A stretch of 64,000 nucleotides of DNA from Takakia lepidozioides (taxonomy: Eukaryota > Streptophyta > Takakiopsida > Takakiales > Takakiaceae), in contig CM060734.1 of assembly GCA_030704615.1 (NCBI GenBank), forward strand, positions 35,294,042 to 35,358,041. The letters are read 5' to 3'. Under the pieces are notes generated by a model. The model saw nothing but the letters and a program-made list of their open reading frames with translations. It ran no database searches and was not told the DNA's origin. Positions 32,155 to 43,542 of this stretch are shown one piece after another. Each line of letters opens with the position of its first letter. Positions within the stretch are counted from its first letter, which is position 1. The position numbers and the translations under genes are program-made.

Positions 32155-33090
32155 CATAATCATTCCCCTAGTTGGTGGGTTAGGTTCTTTTAACGTGAGA
32201 TAGCTACAAGATGCGATTAAAGTTGTAGCCTCATTAGATCCTCTACCACCATCTTATGTTACTCAAACTCAATTGTTAACCTTCTACAATCGTATCCATT
32301 ATCACTATCCAATGCAACGTGGATATAACCAATCCCCATCATGAACCAGCTTTTCAAGAGGTGGTGTCAGATACCCCAAGAGCCAATCTTTTGCTCTCAC
32401 ACCACATGGGGTTGTCCCTTCGGTAGACCTACATAATATGCACCGGCACAAAAGCTGCAGATACCACTGCTAGATTTGAATCAATCTTACCATCGACATT
32501 GTGAGGTAACATGACGCGCAATTACACACAAGGTCATTCCAAGTTATGTGCCTATCTCGACCCGTCAAGATCATAACTCATAATGACAATACCTCTCTAT
32601 AAACCCTCAGAATAATACGTCCTTCATCGACATCCGCTAGGATCGTAGGAACTATCTGCTGTAAATAAACATAGTGATTATGGTGAAACCTCTGAACCTC
32701 GAGACGACAGTCTCCAACACGTATAATGACATACCTCTACATAGTACAGTGCTATATGTTGGCAAAGTTTTCGAAAACCATAGAAACATACAATTTTCTT
32801 GATTACGCGTATGTACCCATATGTCCAGATTGTTAAGGTTGAGGACTGTAACAATGTTTCTACGAATGGCTACAGACAAATCAGGCTCTTGACTGAATAG
32901 AAATAAATATGGTGAGAATAAGGTAAGAAACGTTTGCTGAACCTATAAGCCATAGCCAACGTCAGCTAAAGGTCCCAAGGTCTCAAATGTCCCTTCTCCA
33001 AGCCATACTTCCGCAAATCCATCTTAACTGTTTGCACGAGCCATCTGTGTCAAGCCATCGATCTTATGATAATCTTGCGAAGTGGCTCTT
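32155..33090 (-). mobile_element. Decayed 3' part of a related gypsy element (LTR edge, PHD, integrase end)
   Basis: Plus-strand text from 32165 (CCCCTAGTTGGTGGGTTAGG) aligns by eye with 5105 onward (CCCCTAGCTGGTGGATAGG), then with the PHD region (32330-32600) and the integrase C-terminus and core (to about 33085). Many differences are transitions toward A or T, and all frames are lost. Left of 32160 the text again resembles the LTR edge at 5040-5101. The methyltransferase region is not present in this remnant. Confidence 0.75.
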
Positions 33091-34228
33091 ACGTGCTCTT
33101 ATAAGAACATCAACATGCTTGAGCTCGAAAGGCTCCGGTAACGCCAAAGATAAAGTAATATATTCATGCCCTGTTTGGATCCTGTGGCGGGGCAGCCCAA
33201 TGTGCGCATGCTCCTAATTTGCCTATGCTATCCCCCTCTATGTTATTCCCAACCCCGTCCCTCGTTGGTGTTCCCATACTGGACGTCGTCTCGCGGTCGT
33301 TGCTAAGCTGCTGGCGGGAAGCACCGATGCGTTCTCTGACGCAGCCTTGGTCACGTTGGTTCGATTTCAGGAGCATGTTTAGATCAGTGTACACTACGCT
33401 TAGGTTAAAGGTTCCAAATGACATAAAGTGCCCACCTTTTACGTGATATAAAATTCAGAGGCAAAGATGTGGACGTTTCCCCCCCAGTTCAAATCTGTAT
33501 CTCACCCAATTTCATTGACGGGTTGGATTCAGTCTAGTCTAACAACCTTAATGTCCCAATTATTGCCATACACAAGTGCCTCAAAAAATTCCATCTCACC
33601 GCCATCGTATCATTTATAGTTCTTTTCATCAACAAATGAAAAGTAGAAAAATTTGCTCCTCAGTTGCCTAAATAGGCGTTGCTGCGTATGTCTTGTATGT
33701 AGGATCCAGTATTGGTCAAGAGTGTAGCTCGCACAAGAAGGGCCCCACAATTCATACCCGCGGCCATATGACTTGGACATCTCGTTCTTCAGCAAGGTTC
33801 AATGGCAGAGCGTACCATTATTGTTTTTTCAAGTGCCTTAATTATCTATAAATTGCCTAAATATCCGGACTCTGGGAAACTCAAGAAGACGCAAGATGTC
33901 ACAAAACAAGATTATATGAATATTCAAAAAGATTAATTTTCTAGTGTATGTAGGATCCATTGGTCAAGAGTGTAGCTCACACAAAAAGGGCTCCACAATA
34001 CATACCCATGGCCATATGACTTGGGGATCTCATTCTTTAGCAAGATCCAATGGCATAACATACCCTCACTGTTTTTTCAAGTGCCTCAACTTCCTACAAA
34101 TTGCTTAAATGTCACACTTTGGGGAAACTCCAGATGAGGCACACCCTCGAAAGATAGCCGTAGCTGTAAGACAAAATGGCCCTTAATTACGCCGGCTTTG
34201 GTCAACGTCTTTTATTTCTTTCTCTCTT
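33088..34228. mobile_element. 1.1-kb insertion interrupting the old gypsy remnant
   Basis: The gypsy-like sequence stops at CGAAGTGG (about 33080-33087) and resumes at TGAAGTGGTGCGGTGG (about 34228), so GAAGTGG is present on both sides as a likely 7-8 bp target duplication. No terminal inverted repeats or coding domain were recognised. Part of the inserted DNA is a tandem duplication, listed separately. Confidence 0.5.
33694..34128. repeat. Two diverged copies of a roughly 190-bp unit
   Basis: 33694-33890 and 33944-34128 share blocks such as TGTATGTAGGATCC, TTGGTCAAGAGTGTAGCTC, GGCCATATGACTTGG and GTTTTTTCAAGTGCCT in the same order, about 250 bases apart. Similarity is clear but interrupted by substitutions. 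Confidence 0.85.
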
Positions 34229-34640
34229 CAATGAAGTGGTGCGGTGGTCTATATTCAAAGCTTAATCACACAACGCCCAACCCATTAACTCTTGCGTCTG
34301 GTCTTGAGTACCTCAGTTGGACCGCCGAATTGACTCAATACATGATCTAGAACTGCGTATGCAGCTTCTTCATTAGTCTCATCATACAGTAGAAGAAGCT
34401 CAATCCACTTGGAGAAATGTTCCATCGTCAACAACATTTGCTTGTTGTGGAAGATTGTCAGCGGCAATGACCTTTCAAAATCAAAGCTCTATTGGTTGCC
34501 CAATCCCATGTTTCTGTCCTTACTTTGAGCGATGTTTGAAAGGGGGGATATTAGCATTTATACTTCAATCCTTAAATACTTGACTAAACTTCAAACAGCG
34601 AAGACATTTTGCTAAGATCTTTCAAATGTACTTATTGTGG
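34228..34640 (-). mobile_element. Continuation of the decayed gypsy integrase
   Basis: Text from 34228 aligns with 6146-6560 of the intact element. The minus frame 34467-34285 still reads MPLTIFHNKQMLLTMEHFSK, then WIELLLLYDETNEEAAYAVL, the integrase core around the first catalytic Asp. It is the other half of the remnant at 32.2-33.1 kb. Confidence 0.75.
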
Positions 34641-34926
34641 ACGCCTTGACAAATGAGAATTGTTTTTCCTAAAATGTCTACATATTTGTCAAATGGAATT
34701 GGGAAGATCCCAAATGTTAATAATTTCCTATAAATTTTCAAAAACAAATGTGGCCTCTTGATTCACTCCAAGCATTGAGCTTGATTCAAGCTGAAGGTGG
34801 GAGTTAATTGGTCTTTAGAAGGGAAAAAATGACCAAATAGTTCTTATGAATGCTAGCGAATAAGGCTTATCAATGTTGTCTTGGCCCTCTGCAAAAATAT
34901 GGAGAAATTATCTTCCTCAAATCTAA

Positions 34927-36170
34927 ATAAGGGGCCAGGTTTGAAAGGGGGTGTGGGGATTAGAGAGTGGTCCATGAATTATGAAGCAGAAGTTATAGTA
35001 AGCTACAACAAGAGTTCAATTAATCACTGTCATGTAAGGGGAGGAGAAAAAAAAAGGCAGGCAGGTATGATCTGTTAAATAGGGGATGGTCCATGGTTAG
35101 ATTGGGGTAAGGAGGCGTGGTGGTTTCTAGGAGTGACGTGTGTTAGGGCAGCCTTCTAGAAGGTCCCACGGCTTGAGGGGTCTGCGGCCTTCTAGAAAGG
35201 TCCCACCGCCCCCCCAGGGTATATAAAGAGAGTCGGGCTGTCTTCCCCTGCATCTTACTATCTATTCTTATTACTTATTACTTACTAGTACCTAGGGGGC
35301 TCTGCACACGCAAGGCCCCAAAGAAAAATACAAACCATGACATAATAAATTAATAGAAGTAGAGGTAATGATGAATAAGGGGGCCAGGTTTGAAAGGGGG
35401 TGTGGGGATTAAAGATTGGTCTAGGAGTTATGAAGCGGGAGTTATAGTAAGCTACAGCAGGAGTTCAATTAATAACTATCATGTAAGGGGGGGAAGAAAA
35501 GGCATGAAGGTAAGACCTATTAAATAGGGGATGGTTCAGTTAGATTGGGGTAAGCAAACATGGTGGTTTCTAGGAGTGACGTGTGTTAGGGCAGCCTTCT
35601 AGAAGGTCCCACCCCTTGAGGGGTGTGCGGCTTTGTAGAAGGGTCCCACCGCCCCCTAGGGTATATAAGAGAGCGGGGCTCTCTTCCCCTACATTTTAAT
35701 ATCTATTCTTACTACTTAGAGAGAGAGAGAAGACTCCAGCCGAAGCCGGCGTAACTAAGAGCCACTTCACCTTTCGGCTACTGCCCCCTTTGGAGGGTTC
35801 TTACTACTTACTAGTACCTAGGGGGCTCTGCACAGGCAGGGCCCCAAAAACAAATGCACACCATGACATAATAAATTAATAGACGTAAGGTATGATGAAT
35901 ATGTAGAGCAGTTTCATTCGGGCCTGATTCTAGAGTGGTCCATGAATTACTGTGGCCGAGGAATTAGAGTGGGGCGCCTATGTAGGAAGGCCACGTGTAT
36001 TAAGGAATGAGATGAGGGGGTCCAAAAAAAGAAGGGAAGAATTGGCTAAATTTAGAATAGGGAGTCTTGTAGGGTTGACATGTGTCCAGGGCCTTCTAGA
36101 AGGGTCCAGGTCGGTGGGCTTCTAGAAGTGTCCCACCGCCCCGAGAGGCTATATAAGGGCCCTGAATAAA
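34927..36170. repeat. Tandem promoter-like modules with heat-shock-type boxes
   Basis: Unit 1 (34927-35374) and unit 2 (35375-about 35899) are near-duplicates. A third, more diverged and partial unit ends near 36170. Each has CCTTCTAGAAGG palindromes (35152, 35595, 36092; extra versions at 35188 and 36118), a C-rich stretch, then a TATA box (GTATATAAAG 35220, GTATATAAGA 35661, CTATATAAGG 36149), then CTTCCCCT and CTAGTACCTAGGGGGCTC downstream. TTCnnGAA is the heat-shock factor core. They may be LTRs of a stress-responsive retroelement or duplicated promoters. No coding sequence follows units 1 and 2. Confidence 0.75.
35712..35785 (+). repeat. Short dispersed repeat (about 65 bp), also at 58655-58718
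   Basis: GAGAGAAGACTCCAGCCGAAGCC, AAGAGCCACTTC and TTTCGGCTACTGCCC occur here in order. The same blocks in reverse complement lie at 58655-58718. The copy interrupts the spacing of the second promoter-like module relative to the first, consistent with insertion. Confidence 0.65.
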
Positions 36171-36604
36171 ATTGTTATAAGCATCGCTTGCTTGCTCTCA
36201 GTGGATGAGAAACTTTTTCTCTAGCTTCCCCTTTATAAATGGAAGAGTTGGGCCAGGCCGCATGTGGAAACCTTGGCGCCTTCGAAAACTCACACTTAGT
36301 ATGTTGAGTTTTTTAAAGCTCTTTGGCTTAAGATCATCTTGTCCGAAATTGACATGTATTTTTGACTTGGTCATTGCCTACCGTTTCTCGAGTCTCCCTA
36401 CTACTCCTTCCTCTTTGGTTTCCTTTCTGTCATCTTCGGACATTATAAAGGACCTTTTCGTTTCATCTCTTATTGGACGTATTGTTTCTTCTCTCTAGGC
36501 TTTGCTGTCTGCTTGTGCCTTGGGGCTGTTTTCTTTTGCCGTCTCTTGGAGATGGGCTTTGGCTATCCTCTTTATCAGCCTCACGGCCTTATGGTGGTTA
36601 TTTC

Positions 36605-37362
36605 CAGTGTTGGACCGGTATCATCAACATTTCATACCAGCCAGGGTATGGTATTGTCAGTGAAGATGCCTCCTTCATACCTGGCAGATAATGGTATCAA
36701 AGTAGGTATTAAGCTTTTAATGTACCAGTCTGGTATGTATATTGTTTTTGTTTGGTCTGGTATGGTATGGTATCAATATTTCAAATTTCAAATCTTATAC
36801 TGGGGGTATATCATTACTGGTATCAATACTATTATTTATTTATTTTTATTTATTTTTAAACTGAAAAATAAAAATCTGTCCAAATTATACCGCTGAAGTG
36901 ATCACCTCATGGGCTGAAGCGCTCACCTCAGCGGCTGAGTGTCGCAATTCATAATACCTTAGATAATTTGAGGTCACCTTACAAGACCCATATTACAGGC
37001 TGATAAATGAGACAATGCTCCAAGCCTAAGCAGATTTTCGCCAAAAGCGCCATTCAGATCGTCTCAATCAAAGAGCCGCAACACTCCATGCTTGCACCCT
37101 AAAACCCTAACGCTCCACATATTGATACCTAGGGTGCAAGCGATGGCGGTAGACATAGTAACTGGTATCGACAAAGCTGCATTCCTTGCGATACCAGGCT
37201 GGTCCGGTAGGAGCCCAGGTATTAGCGTTTCACTATATTGCCCCCAATATGTTCTGCCCGGGGTATTGTCAGTTGCTTATACCTGCCTGGTCTGGTACCC
37301 TGCCGCGATACCCTTACCCGTGCCCATACCCCGCCTCACCCCCATATACCGGTCCAACACTG
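36605..37362. mobile_element. Short hAT-like element with TIRs and 8-bp target duplication
   Basis: The left end is CAGTGTTGGACCGGTAT and the right end is its exact inverse complement (17 bp). Flanking 8-mers are GTTATTTC on the left (36597-36604) and GTTATTTG on the right (37363-37370), matching at 7 of 8. Short CAGTG-type TIRs with 8-bp duplications are typical of hAT elements. The 758-bp interior is rich in GGTAT words and has no transposase, so it is non-autonomous. Confidence 0.8.
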
Positions 37363-37370
37363 GTTATTTG

Positions 37371-40290
37371 GAGTACCATTTGTCCCCTCAAAGAAAAAAG
37401 AGTAGCAGCTAAAATGATTTTGACTGCTGGTTTCAGGTCTCAGTCTCTCTGTGTCTAAAGTGGGCCCTTAAGACAGGTGGGCACTGCCAACGGCCATTTT
37501 TGAGCCAGGTTGAAAGTGAAAGCCACAGAGGGGGTCCATCTCCTGATCTGTTCATGGGCAGGAGTAATGGCAGGGACTGCACTGTTATTCATGTGGCGGT
37601 ACACTTTGTGGGCCTTTCGGAGTGACTGCCGTCTTCTCACTGTAGCTTGAGGATCAGTTTTATAGTTTTTTTTTTCCCAGTGGTACATGCAGTGCTGTTT
37701 TCTTGTGTGGAGATGACGGGCACTGACGTTGGAGGTTTGGTTGGCCAGCGAAAAAGGTGCCTGGCTTGGTGCCTGTTCTCCCAGCAGAGTTTTTGCAAGC
37801 TTGACTCGACAGAGGGCCACTTTCAAGCTCTTTTAGGACCTTAGATCCTCCCTGGGTCCTGCTTGGTTGCATGTTCCCTGTATCATTTGTGTACAGGTCA
37901 CGATGAAGTCTTGTTGCACACTGAAAGAGGTGGTCCTTATGTCCATTTGAAGCCATAGCCCGTGCGCTAGTGCGTGGTATCTTCCCTTCAGCTTTGTGTA
38001 GTAGGCTCAGTGCTTCAATGGCAGCTGGTAGCTGCAGGGTTCAAAGAAAGTTGCAATGGAAAGCCTGTTAAACTTAAATTGCAGGTCTGCTGCATTGCAA
38101 GGGTTGGCAGCGATTCACTGCTAACAACTTCGCGCTTTACATAATTTTCATTGCAAAGAAATATTTAGATGACCGAGACTTCGAGGCAACGAGATGCAGT
38201 AGATACTCTATAACCTAAAGTATAAGATGCACGCTGGGAAGAGAAAGTTTTCGTAGTTTTCATGTTCATGGAAGAGTGATTTCTGGTGAGCTAGTTGCGC
38301 AAGGAGGTTGGCTTCTAGGATCGTGCCAGGGAAGGGGCAGGGAACATGGAGGAGGTCCAGAGGGTTAGTGTACAGGCCACTTCCTTCAAAAGTGAAAGTA
38401 GTGGCTGAAGAGAAGGAATGGAAGTTTACGACGTCCAGGAGAAGCTCAAAGTGCTTTTCGGACAAAAGAAAGCACGATAGAAGAAATAAAGTAGAGAAGA
38501 AGAAGAAACGAGAACCCACCCAGTGCTTTGCGGAATTGCTTTGAAGCAACCAAGGAGAGGTGAATGTCGTGCTATGGTTCATCCTTGCCCTCTTCCCCTA
38601 CTTATACTTTCACCGATTGTGCGTCTCAGATGCTCAAGTGATGATGCCTGCTCGGATGCATTCAAACCAGCTTCTATAAATCACAGAGAAAAATGTGCCA
38701 ATTTCCTTTGTACCCCAAATTGGCGGTCACTATACTTGATGCTAGATCTAAGCATTTCATACTCTTTTTCTTGCAAGAGACCTGGAAGAGATTGGGAAGA
38801 TATGGAGCATCCTCAAGTCACTTAAGTAATAACTCATGCCTACCGAGCACTCCAAACAGCCAATGTGAGATGCTAAAATACTTGGAACTTACTGGGCCAT
38901 AAGATTTGGGAGTGCACTTTGCATTCGTTTACTCAAATGGTTGATCGTTCAGGTTGAATACCCAAAAGAGCAAAAATAGGTTTCAAAGATGTTCTCTAAT
39001 CATACTTGGACTTCAAGGAGTGCAATCTTGTTATCGTCTCCCCCTTGCAGATTGCAAGCATCGCCTTGTGCTGCAGGTCCCACTTGGTGCGCACCTATCA
39101 AAAAAGTATGAGTACTCTGCTACAACCTGTATAGAACAATGCGATGAGCGCACAGCGCAATCAAGCAACCGCTTCGAAGATTAACTTCGAATTCCAGCAT
39201 TGATCTTCATTTGAGCGCTTTGACTCTTGTATTCGGTAGAGGACTCAGGAGTGTCAAAACTCACCAGACTCAAAAGAGTGGCCAACTCCCAGAAAAGAGT
39301 CGGAGTCCTGCAGCACCGAACTGGATGAAAAAGTGAACACCTACACAGGGATTTGGGTAGTCAGGTAAGGGCCTGATGCTGCCCCCAATCTGCGATTGCA
39401 CTTGCACTCACACAGCGCTTGAGAGAGATATAGCTTATTTTACGGCAAGGGTAGATTAGCCATCCCGAATAAGTGTTGCGAAAGATCTGTGTTTCACAAC
39501 CAGCGCTTCTCCACTGAAGTTGGGAGTTAGAAGCTACAAAAGGTCGCATGCTGCTGTACGCAAGTCAAGTTATGAGCCAAGAACGATTCTGGCAGGAGTA
39601 CTTCACAGCCCCTCTCGAGTGGTTGGACAACAGGCCGTTTGATGAGGTGAGGCTATTGTCACTTAGTATTTGAAAGAATTAGTCAACGATGGCTCGTGAC
39701 TGAAGCTGGCAAGTCCTGTCTATTAGCCCCTTATATTCATGAGTACAATCTTGCTCTTTGTGGTGAAGGAAAACCCAATTTGGCTGTAATGATTGCCATC
39801 AGGAAGTTGGTCTCTAGTTGGTTGTTCAAGATTGTTCCACGCTATTTTGTTAACAGCTTTGGGGGTTGTAGGTTGGTCTGTGCGAGAGAGTGTTTTGAAG
39901 TTAAGGCTGCCTCATTACCGACTGGTGGTTTGCACAGAGAAGTCCAAGATCATCAGCCTTCAAACACATGGGCTCAGAGAGGGTCCTCTGGATGGAGGAT
40001 TATTTGAATGCTCCTCAAATTAAAGGAAAGCTAGCTACTATGACCCAAGCTCAAGTGCAGGCTGGTGATGGTTTTAATGTTGTTGATGTACAGCATGGGT
40101 CTCCAGGCCGATTCAGAAGTTCCAATTCAAAGATAACAAAGTGGTACTGTTTTGCTCTCAAAGTTGATGCCTGCAGTGCTCTACAACCCTGTTAATCCGC
40201 GCTGACATGCCTGTCCTCTTGGAGAGACCTTTCTCGACTTTCAGATATGTATCTTAATGTATCTGGAATTGCTGGTAACTAGAAGTCATG
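37371..40290. other. No gene recognised upstream of the PPR gene
   Basis: Several short frames on both strands, none with a recognised domain. A plus frame at 39968-40195 (WMEDYLNAPQIKGKLATMTQ) reads protein-like and may be an upstream exon or relic, but I cannot assign it. The PPR promoter is presumably in the last few hundred bases. Confidence 0.4.
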
Positions 40291-40294
40291 CAGG

Positions 40295-43018
40295 ATGGCA
40301 GCGTTAAATCAGACAATTTTTTTTGAGTCAGGCACTTCCACAATGACTGCTTCCGGAAAAAGAGCAAGAGAGGGATTCAACAAGAGCTCTTCTGTCACTT
40401 GTGGGGATGTGATGGGACTATGTAAGCCAGGGAAACTGAAAGAGGCGCTGCATATTTTGAACCGACGAGGTATTTTGGCAGACTCCAATGCTTATGTTGG
40501 TCTCTTGCAGGAGTGCAGCAAAATTAAGAACCTGCAAATGGGAAAGCAGGTGCATGCCCACATCATCCAAAGTGGATTCCAGCCAAACCTCTTTCTCCTG
40601 AACACCCTTGTCAACATGTATGCCAAGTGTGGGAGTGTGGTGGATGCACGCCAAGTATTTGACAAAATGCCTGTGCGGGGTGTGTTTACATACACAATAA
40701 TGATAGCAGGATATGTGAAGCATGGGTGTGGCAGGGAGGCTTTAGAAATCTATCAGCAAATGATACGGGAAGGGGTGACGCCCAACAATGTCACATTCAT
40801 TTGCGTACTCAAGGCGTGCTCCAGCCTAGGAGCCTTGGAGAAGGGCAAGGAGGTCCATGGTTACCTCATCAAAGCTGGAATTGCCTCAGATGTCATTCTC
40901 GAGACTGTCCTTGTTGACCTATATGCAAAATGCGGGAGTGTGAAGTATGCACGGGAAGTGTTTGACAATATGGCTAAACGAGACACGGTCTCATGGAATG
41001 CCATGATTGCAGGATATGTGCAGCATAAAAGTGGTAGGGAGGCTGTCAAGCTGTATGAGCAAATGCAAGGGGAAGGTGTGATGCCCAACAGGGTCACATT
41101 CATTTCTGTTCTTCAAGCATGTGCCAACCTAGGATCTCTGGAAAAGGGCAAAAAGGTCCATACTGACATAGTGAAAGCTGGAATTCCACAAGATATCATT
41201 ATGGAGACTGCCCTTGCTGACATGTATGCCAAATGCGGGAGCGTAAAGGATGCACGTCAAGTGTTTAACAATATAACTAAACAAGATGTTGTCTCGTGGA
41301 GTACGATGATCACCGGGTATGCTCAGCATGGGTTTGGTAGGGAGGCTTTGGAGATGTACAGGCAGATGATACAGGAAGGGTTGACGCCTGACAAGGTCAC
41401 GTACATATGCATTCTCAATGCGTGTGCCCGTATAGGAGACCTGGAAAAGGGCAAAGAGGTCCATGCTGACATTGTCAAAGCTCTAGTTCCATCATATACA
41501 AATTTGGACAATACCCTTGTAGACATGTATGCCAAATGCGGGAGCATGAAGGATGCACATGGAGTGTTCGACAATATGGCTCAATGTGATGTGGTCTCAT
41601 GGAACGCCATGATAGCAGGATATGCTCAGCATGGATTTGGTAAGGAGGCTTTCGAGATGTATGAACAAATGATACAGGAAGGACTGACACCTGACAAGGT
41701 TACATTCATATCCATTCTCACTGCCTGTGCCAGCTTAGGAGCACTGGAAAAGGGTAAAGAGGTCCACACAGACATCATCAAAGCTGGAATTGCATCATAC
41801 GTAAATTTGGAGAATACCCTTGTCGATATGTATGCAAAATGCGGGAGCATGAAGGATGCATGCCAAGTATTTGACAATATGGCTGAACGGAATGTGGTCT
41901 CATGGAATGCCATGATCACAGGATATACTCAGCATGGGTGTGGTAAGGAGGCTCTTGACACCTATGAGAAAATGCAATTGGAAAGGGTGATACCTGACAG
42001 GATCACGTTTATTTCTGTTCTCAATGCGTGTGCAAGTCTAGGATCCTTGGAAAAGGGCAAAGAGGCCCATGCTGACATGATCAAAGCTGAAATTGAGCCA
42101 GATATCATTCTGCAGACATCCCTTGCTGACATGTATGCCAAAGCTGGGAGCATGAAGGATGCGTGTCGAGTGTTTGACAATATGGCTCAACGAAATGTGG
42201 TCTCATGGAATGCAATGATCGCAGGATATGCTCAGCATGGCTATGGTGGGGAGGCTTTCGAGATGTACGAGCAAATGATAAGGGAAGGAGTGACGCCAAA
42301 TGAGGTCACTTTCACTAGCTCTATCAATGCGTGTGCCATTCTAGGATCCCTGGAAAAGGGCATGGCAGTCCATTCTGAGATCATCAAAGCTGGAATTGCT
42401 CCAGATGTCATCCTGAAGAATACCCTTGTTGACATGTATGCCAAATGTGGAAGTGTGAAGGAAGCACGGCATGTGTTTGACAAAATGACTAAACGAAATG
42501 TTGTCTCATGGAGCGCAATGATTGCAGGATATGCGCAGCATGGTTGTGGTCGGGAGGCCCTGCAAATCTTTGAACAAATGCAACAGAAAGCCTTGAAACC
42601 AGACAGTGTCACCTTTATGGGGCTACTCTCTGCCTGTAGCCATGCTGGCCTTGTGGATGAAGGCTGTCACTTCTTTGATTCTATGAGACGAGATCATGGC
42701 ATCACTCCTACAGTGGAGCATTTTGGCTGCATAGTGGACCTTCTTGGCCGTGCAGGGCGATTGGATGAGGCACATTACCTCATTAACAAAATGACAATCA
42801 AACCAGGTGTTGCAGTGTGGGGGGCCTTGCTTAGTGCCAGCAGTATTCATGGCAATGTGGATGTAGCAGAACTTGCAGCAAAACGCCTTCTCAAGCTGGA
42901 TCCACAGGATGCTGCAACTTATGTGCTGCTATCGAACGTCTATGCTGCTGCTGGCAGGTGGGAGGATACAGCAAAGGTAAGGAAAATGATGCAGGGTAGA
43001 GCTATGAGGAAGGAGTAA
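40295..43018 (+). CDS. PLS-class pentatricopeptide repeat protein ending at the E domain
   Basis: Single intronless frame of 907 residues. Seven tandem P-L-S triplets are marked by repeated MYAKCGS and VSWNAMIAGY text, starting near residue 65. They are followed by the L2/S2 region (FMGLLSACSHAGLVDEG) and the E domain (VWGALLSASSIHGNVDVAE, then YVLLSNVYAAAGRWEDTAKVRK). Such proteins bind organellar RNA in a sequence-specific way and many direct C-to-U editing. The frame ends with TAA exactly where the usual PGCSWI of the E+/DYW region would begin. Downstream bases 43019-43090 still read GCSC, then HVHTL and LHPQ in frame, so a longer ancestor was truncated. The first 60 residues are not a clear transit peptide. 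An isolated related motif lies at 17.5 kb. Confidence 0.93.
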   Translation: MAALNQTIFFESGTSTMTASGKRAREGFNKSSSVTCGDVMGLCKPGKLKEALHILNRRGILADSNAYVGLLQECSKIKNLQMGKQVHAHIIQSGFQPNLFLLNTLVNMYAKCGSVVDARQVFDKMPVRGVFTYTIMIAGYVKHGCGREALEIYQQMIREGVTPNNVTFICVLKACSSLGALEKGKEVHGYLIKAGIASDVILETVLVDLYAKCGSVKYAREVFDNMAKRDTVSWNAMIAGYVQHKSGREAVKLYEQMQGEGVMPNRVTFISVLQACANLGSLEKGKKVHTDIVKAGIPQDIIMETALADMYAKCGSVKDARQVFNNITKQDVVSWSTMITGYAQHGFGREALEMYRQMIQEGLTPDKVTYICILNACARIGDLEKGKEVHADIVKALVPSYTNLDNTLVDMYAKCGSMKDAHGVFDNMAQCDVVSWNAMIAGYAQHGFGKEAFEMYEQMIQEGLTPDKVTFISILTACASLGALEKGKEVHTDIIKAGIASYVNLENTLVDMYAKCGSMKDACQVFDNMAERNVVSWNAMITGYTQHGCGKEALDTYEKMQLERVIPDRITFISVLNACASLGSLEKGKEAHADMIKAEIEPDIILQTSLADMYAKAGSMKDACRVFDNMAQRNVVSWNAMIAGYAQHGYGGEAFEMYEQMIREGVTPNEVTFTSSINACAILGSLEKGMAVHSEIIKAGIAPDVILKNTLVDMYAKCGSVKEARHVFDKMTKRNVVSWSAMIAGYAQHGCGREALQIFEQMQQKALKPDSVTFMGLLSACSHAGLVDEGCHFFDSMRRDHGITPTVEHFGCIVDLLGRAGRLDEAHYLINKMTIKPGVAVWGALLSASSIHGNVDVAELAAKRLLKLDPQDAATYVLLSNVYAAAGRWEDTAKVRKMMQGRAMRKE

Positions 43019-43200
43019 GGGTGCAGCTGCATTGCGGACAACCATGTGCATACATTGGATTTACAAGACCAATTGCATCCACAAAGTGAGGGAATCAATG
43101 CTGAGCTAAAAAGATGGGCGAACAGATGAAGGAGGCCAGGTATGTGCCTAATAGTCCTTTGTATTGCATGGTGGAGAAGGAACAAAAGAGATTTGAATGC
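43019..43200 (+). pseudogene. Decayed E+/start of DYW region of the PPR gene
   Basis: In frame after the TAA, text resembling GCS(C)I, VHTLDLQDQLHPQ and INAELKRW matches the E+ region of DYW-type PPR proteins. A TGA then occurs near 43126, while another frame reads GEQMKEARYVPNS, the expected continuation. So a stop and a frame change have removed the domain. Confidence 0.7.
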
Positions 43201-43542
43201 AGTCCTACTCTGAAGACTATGCCAGGCATTTGCACCCCCACCGGTGACTGTTTGCTTCCTTCCAAAGCGGAGTTGTGTGAAAACATTTGAATGTCATATT
43301 CCTCTCCTTCAATATCAAAGAAACACGTCGACAGCTCGGCAATTTGGCTTTGTACATGGAGCCTAGGGCAGTGGTAATTGTATGAGTGCTTTCCTTGCCT
43401 TACTTTGTGACTCCCTTCTTGCTTGCTTGCTCGCAAGTGCATGGCTTGCAGCACCCTTCTGTGTTTGAAGGGGAATCTCATCTGTCTTATGTGGGGGTGT
43501 TGCTTGCTGTCTGCAGAATTCATAGTGATCTGAAGCTATAAT

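Noticed and set aside
36205-36896. Frames after the third heat-shock module as the driven gene
   Set aside because: The text is low complexity, runs into the hAT-like element and shows no recognisable protein.
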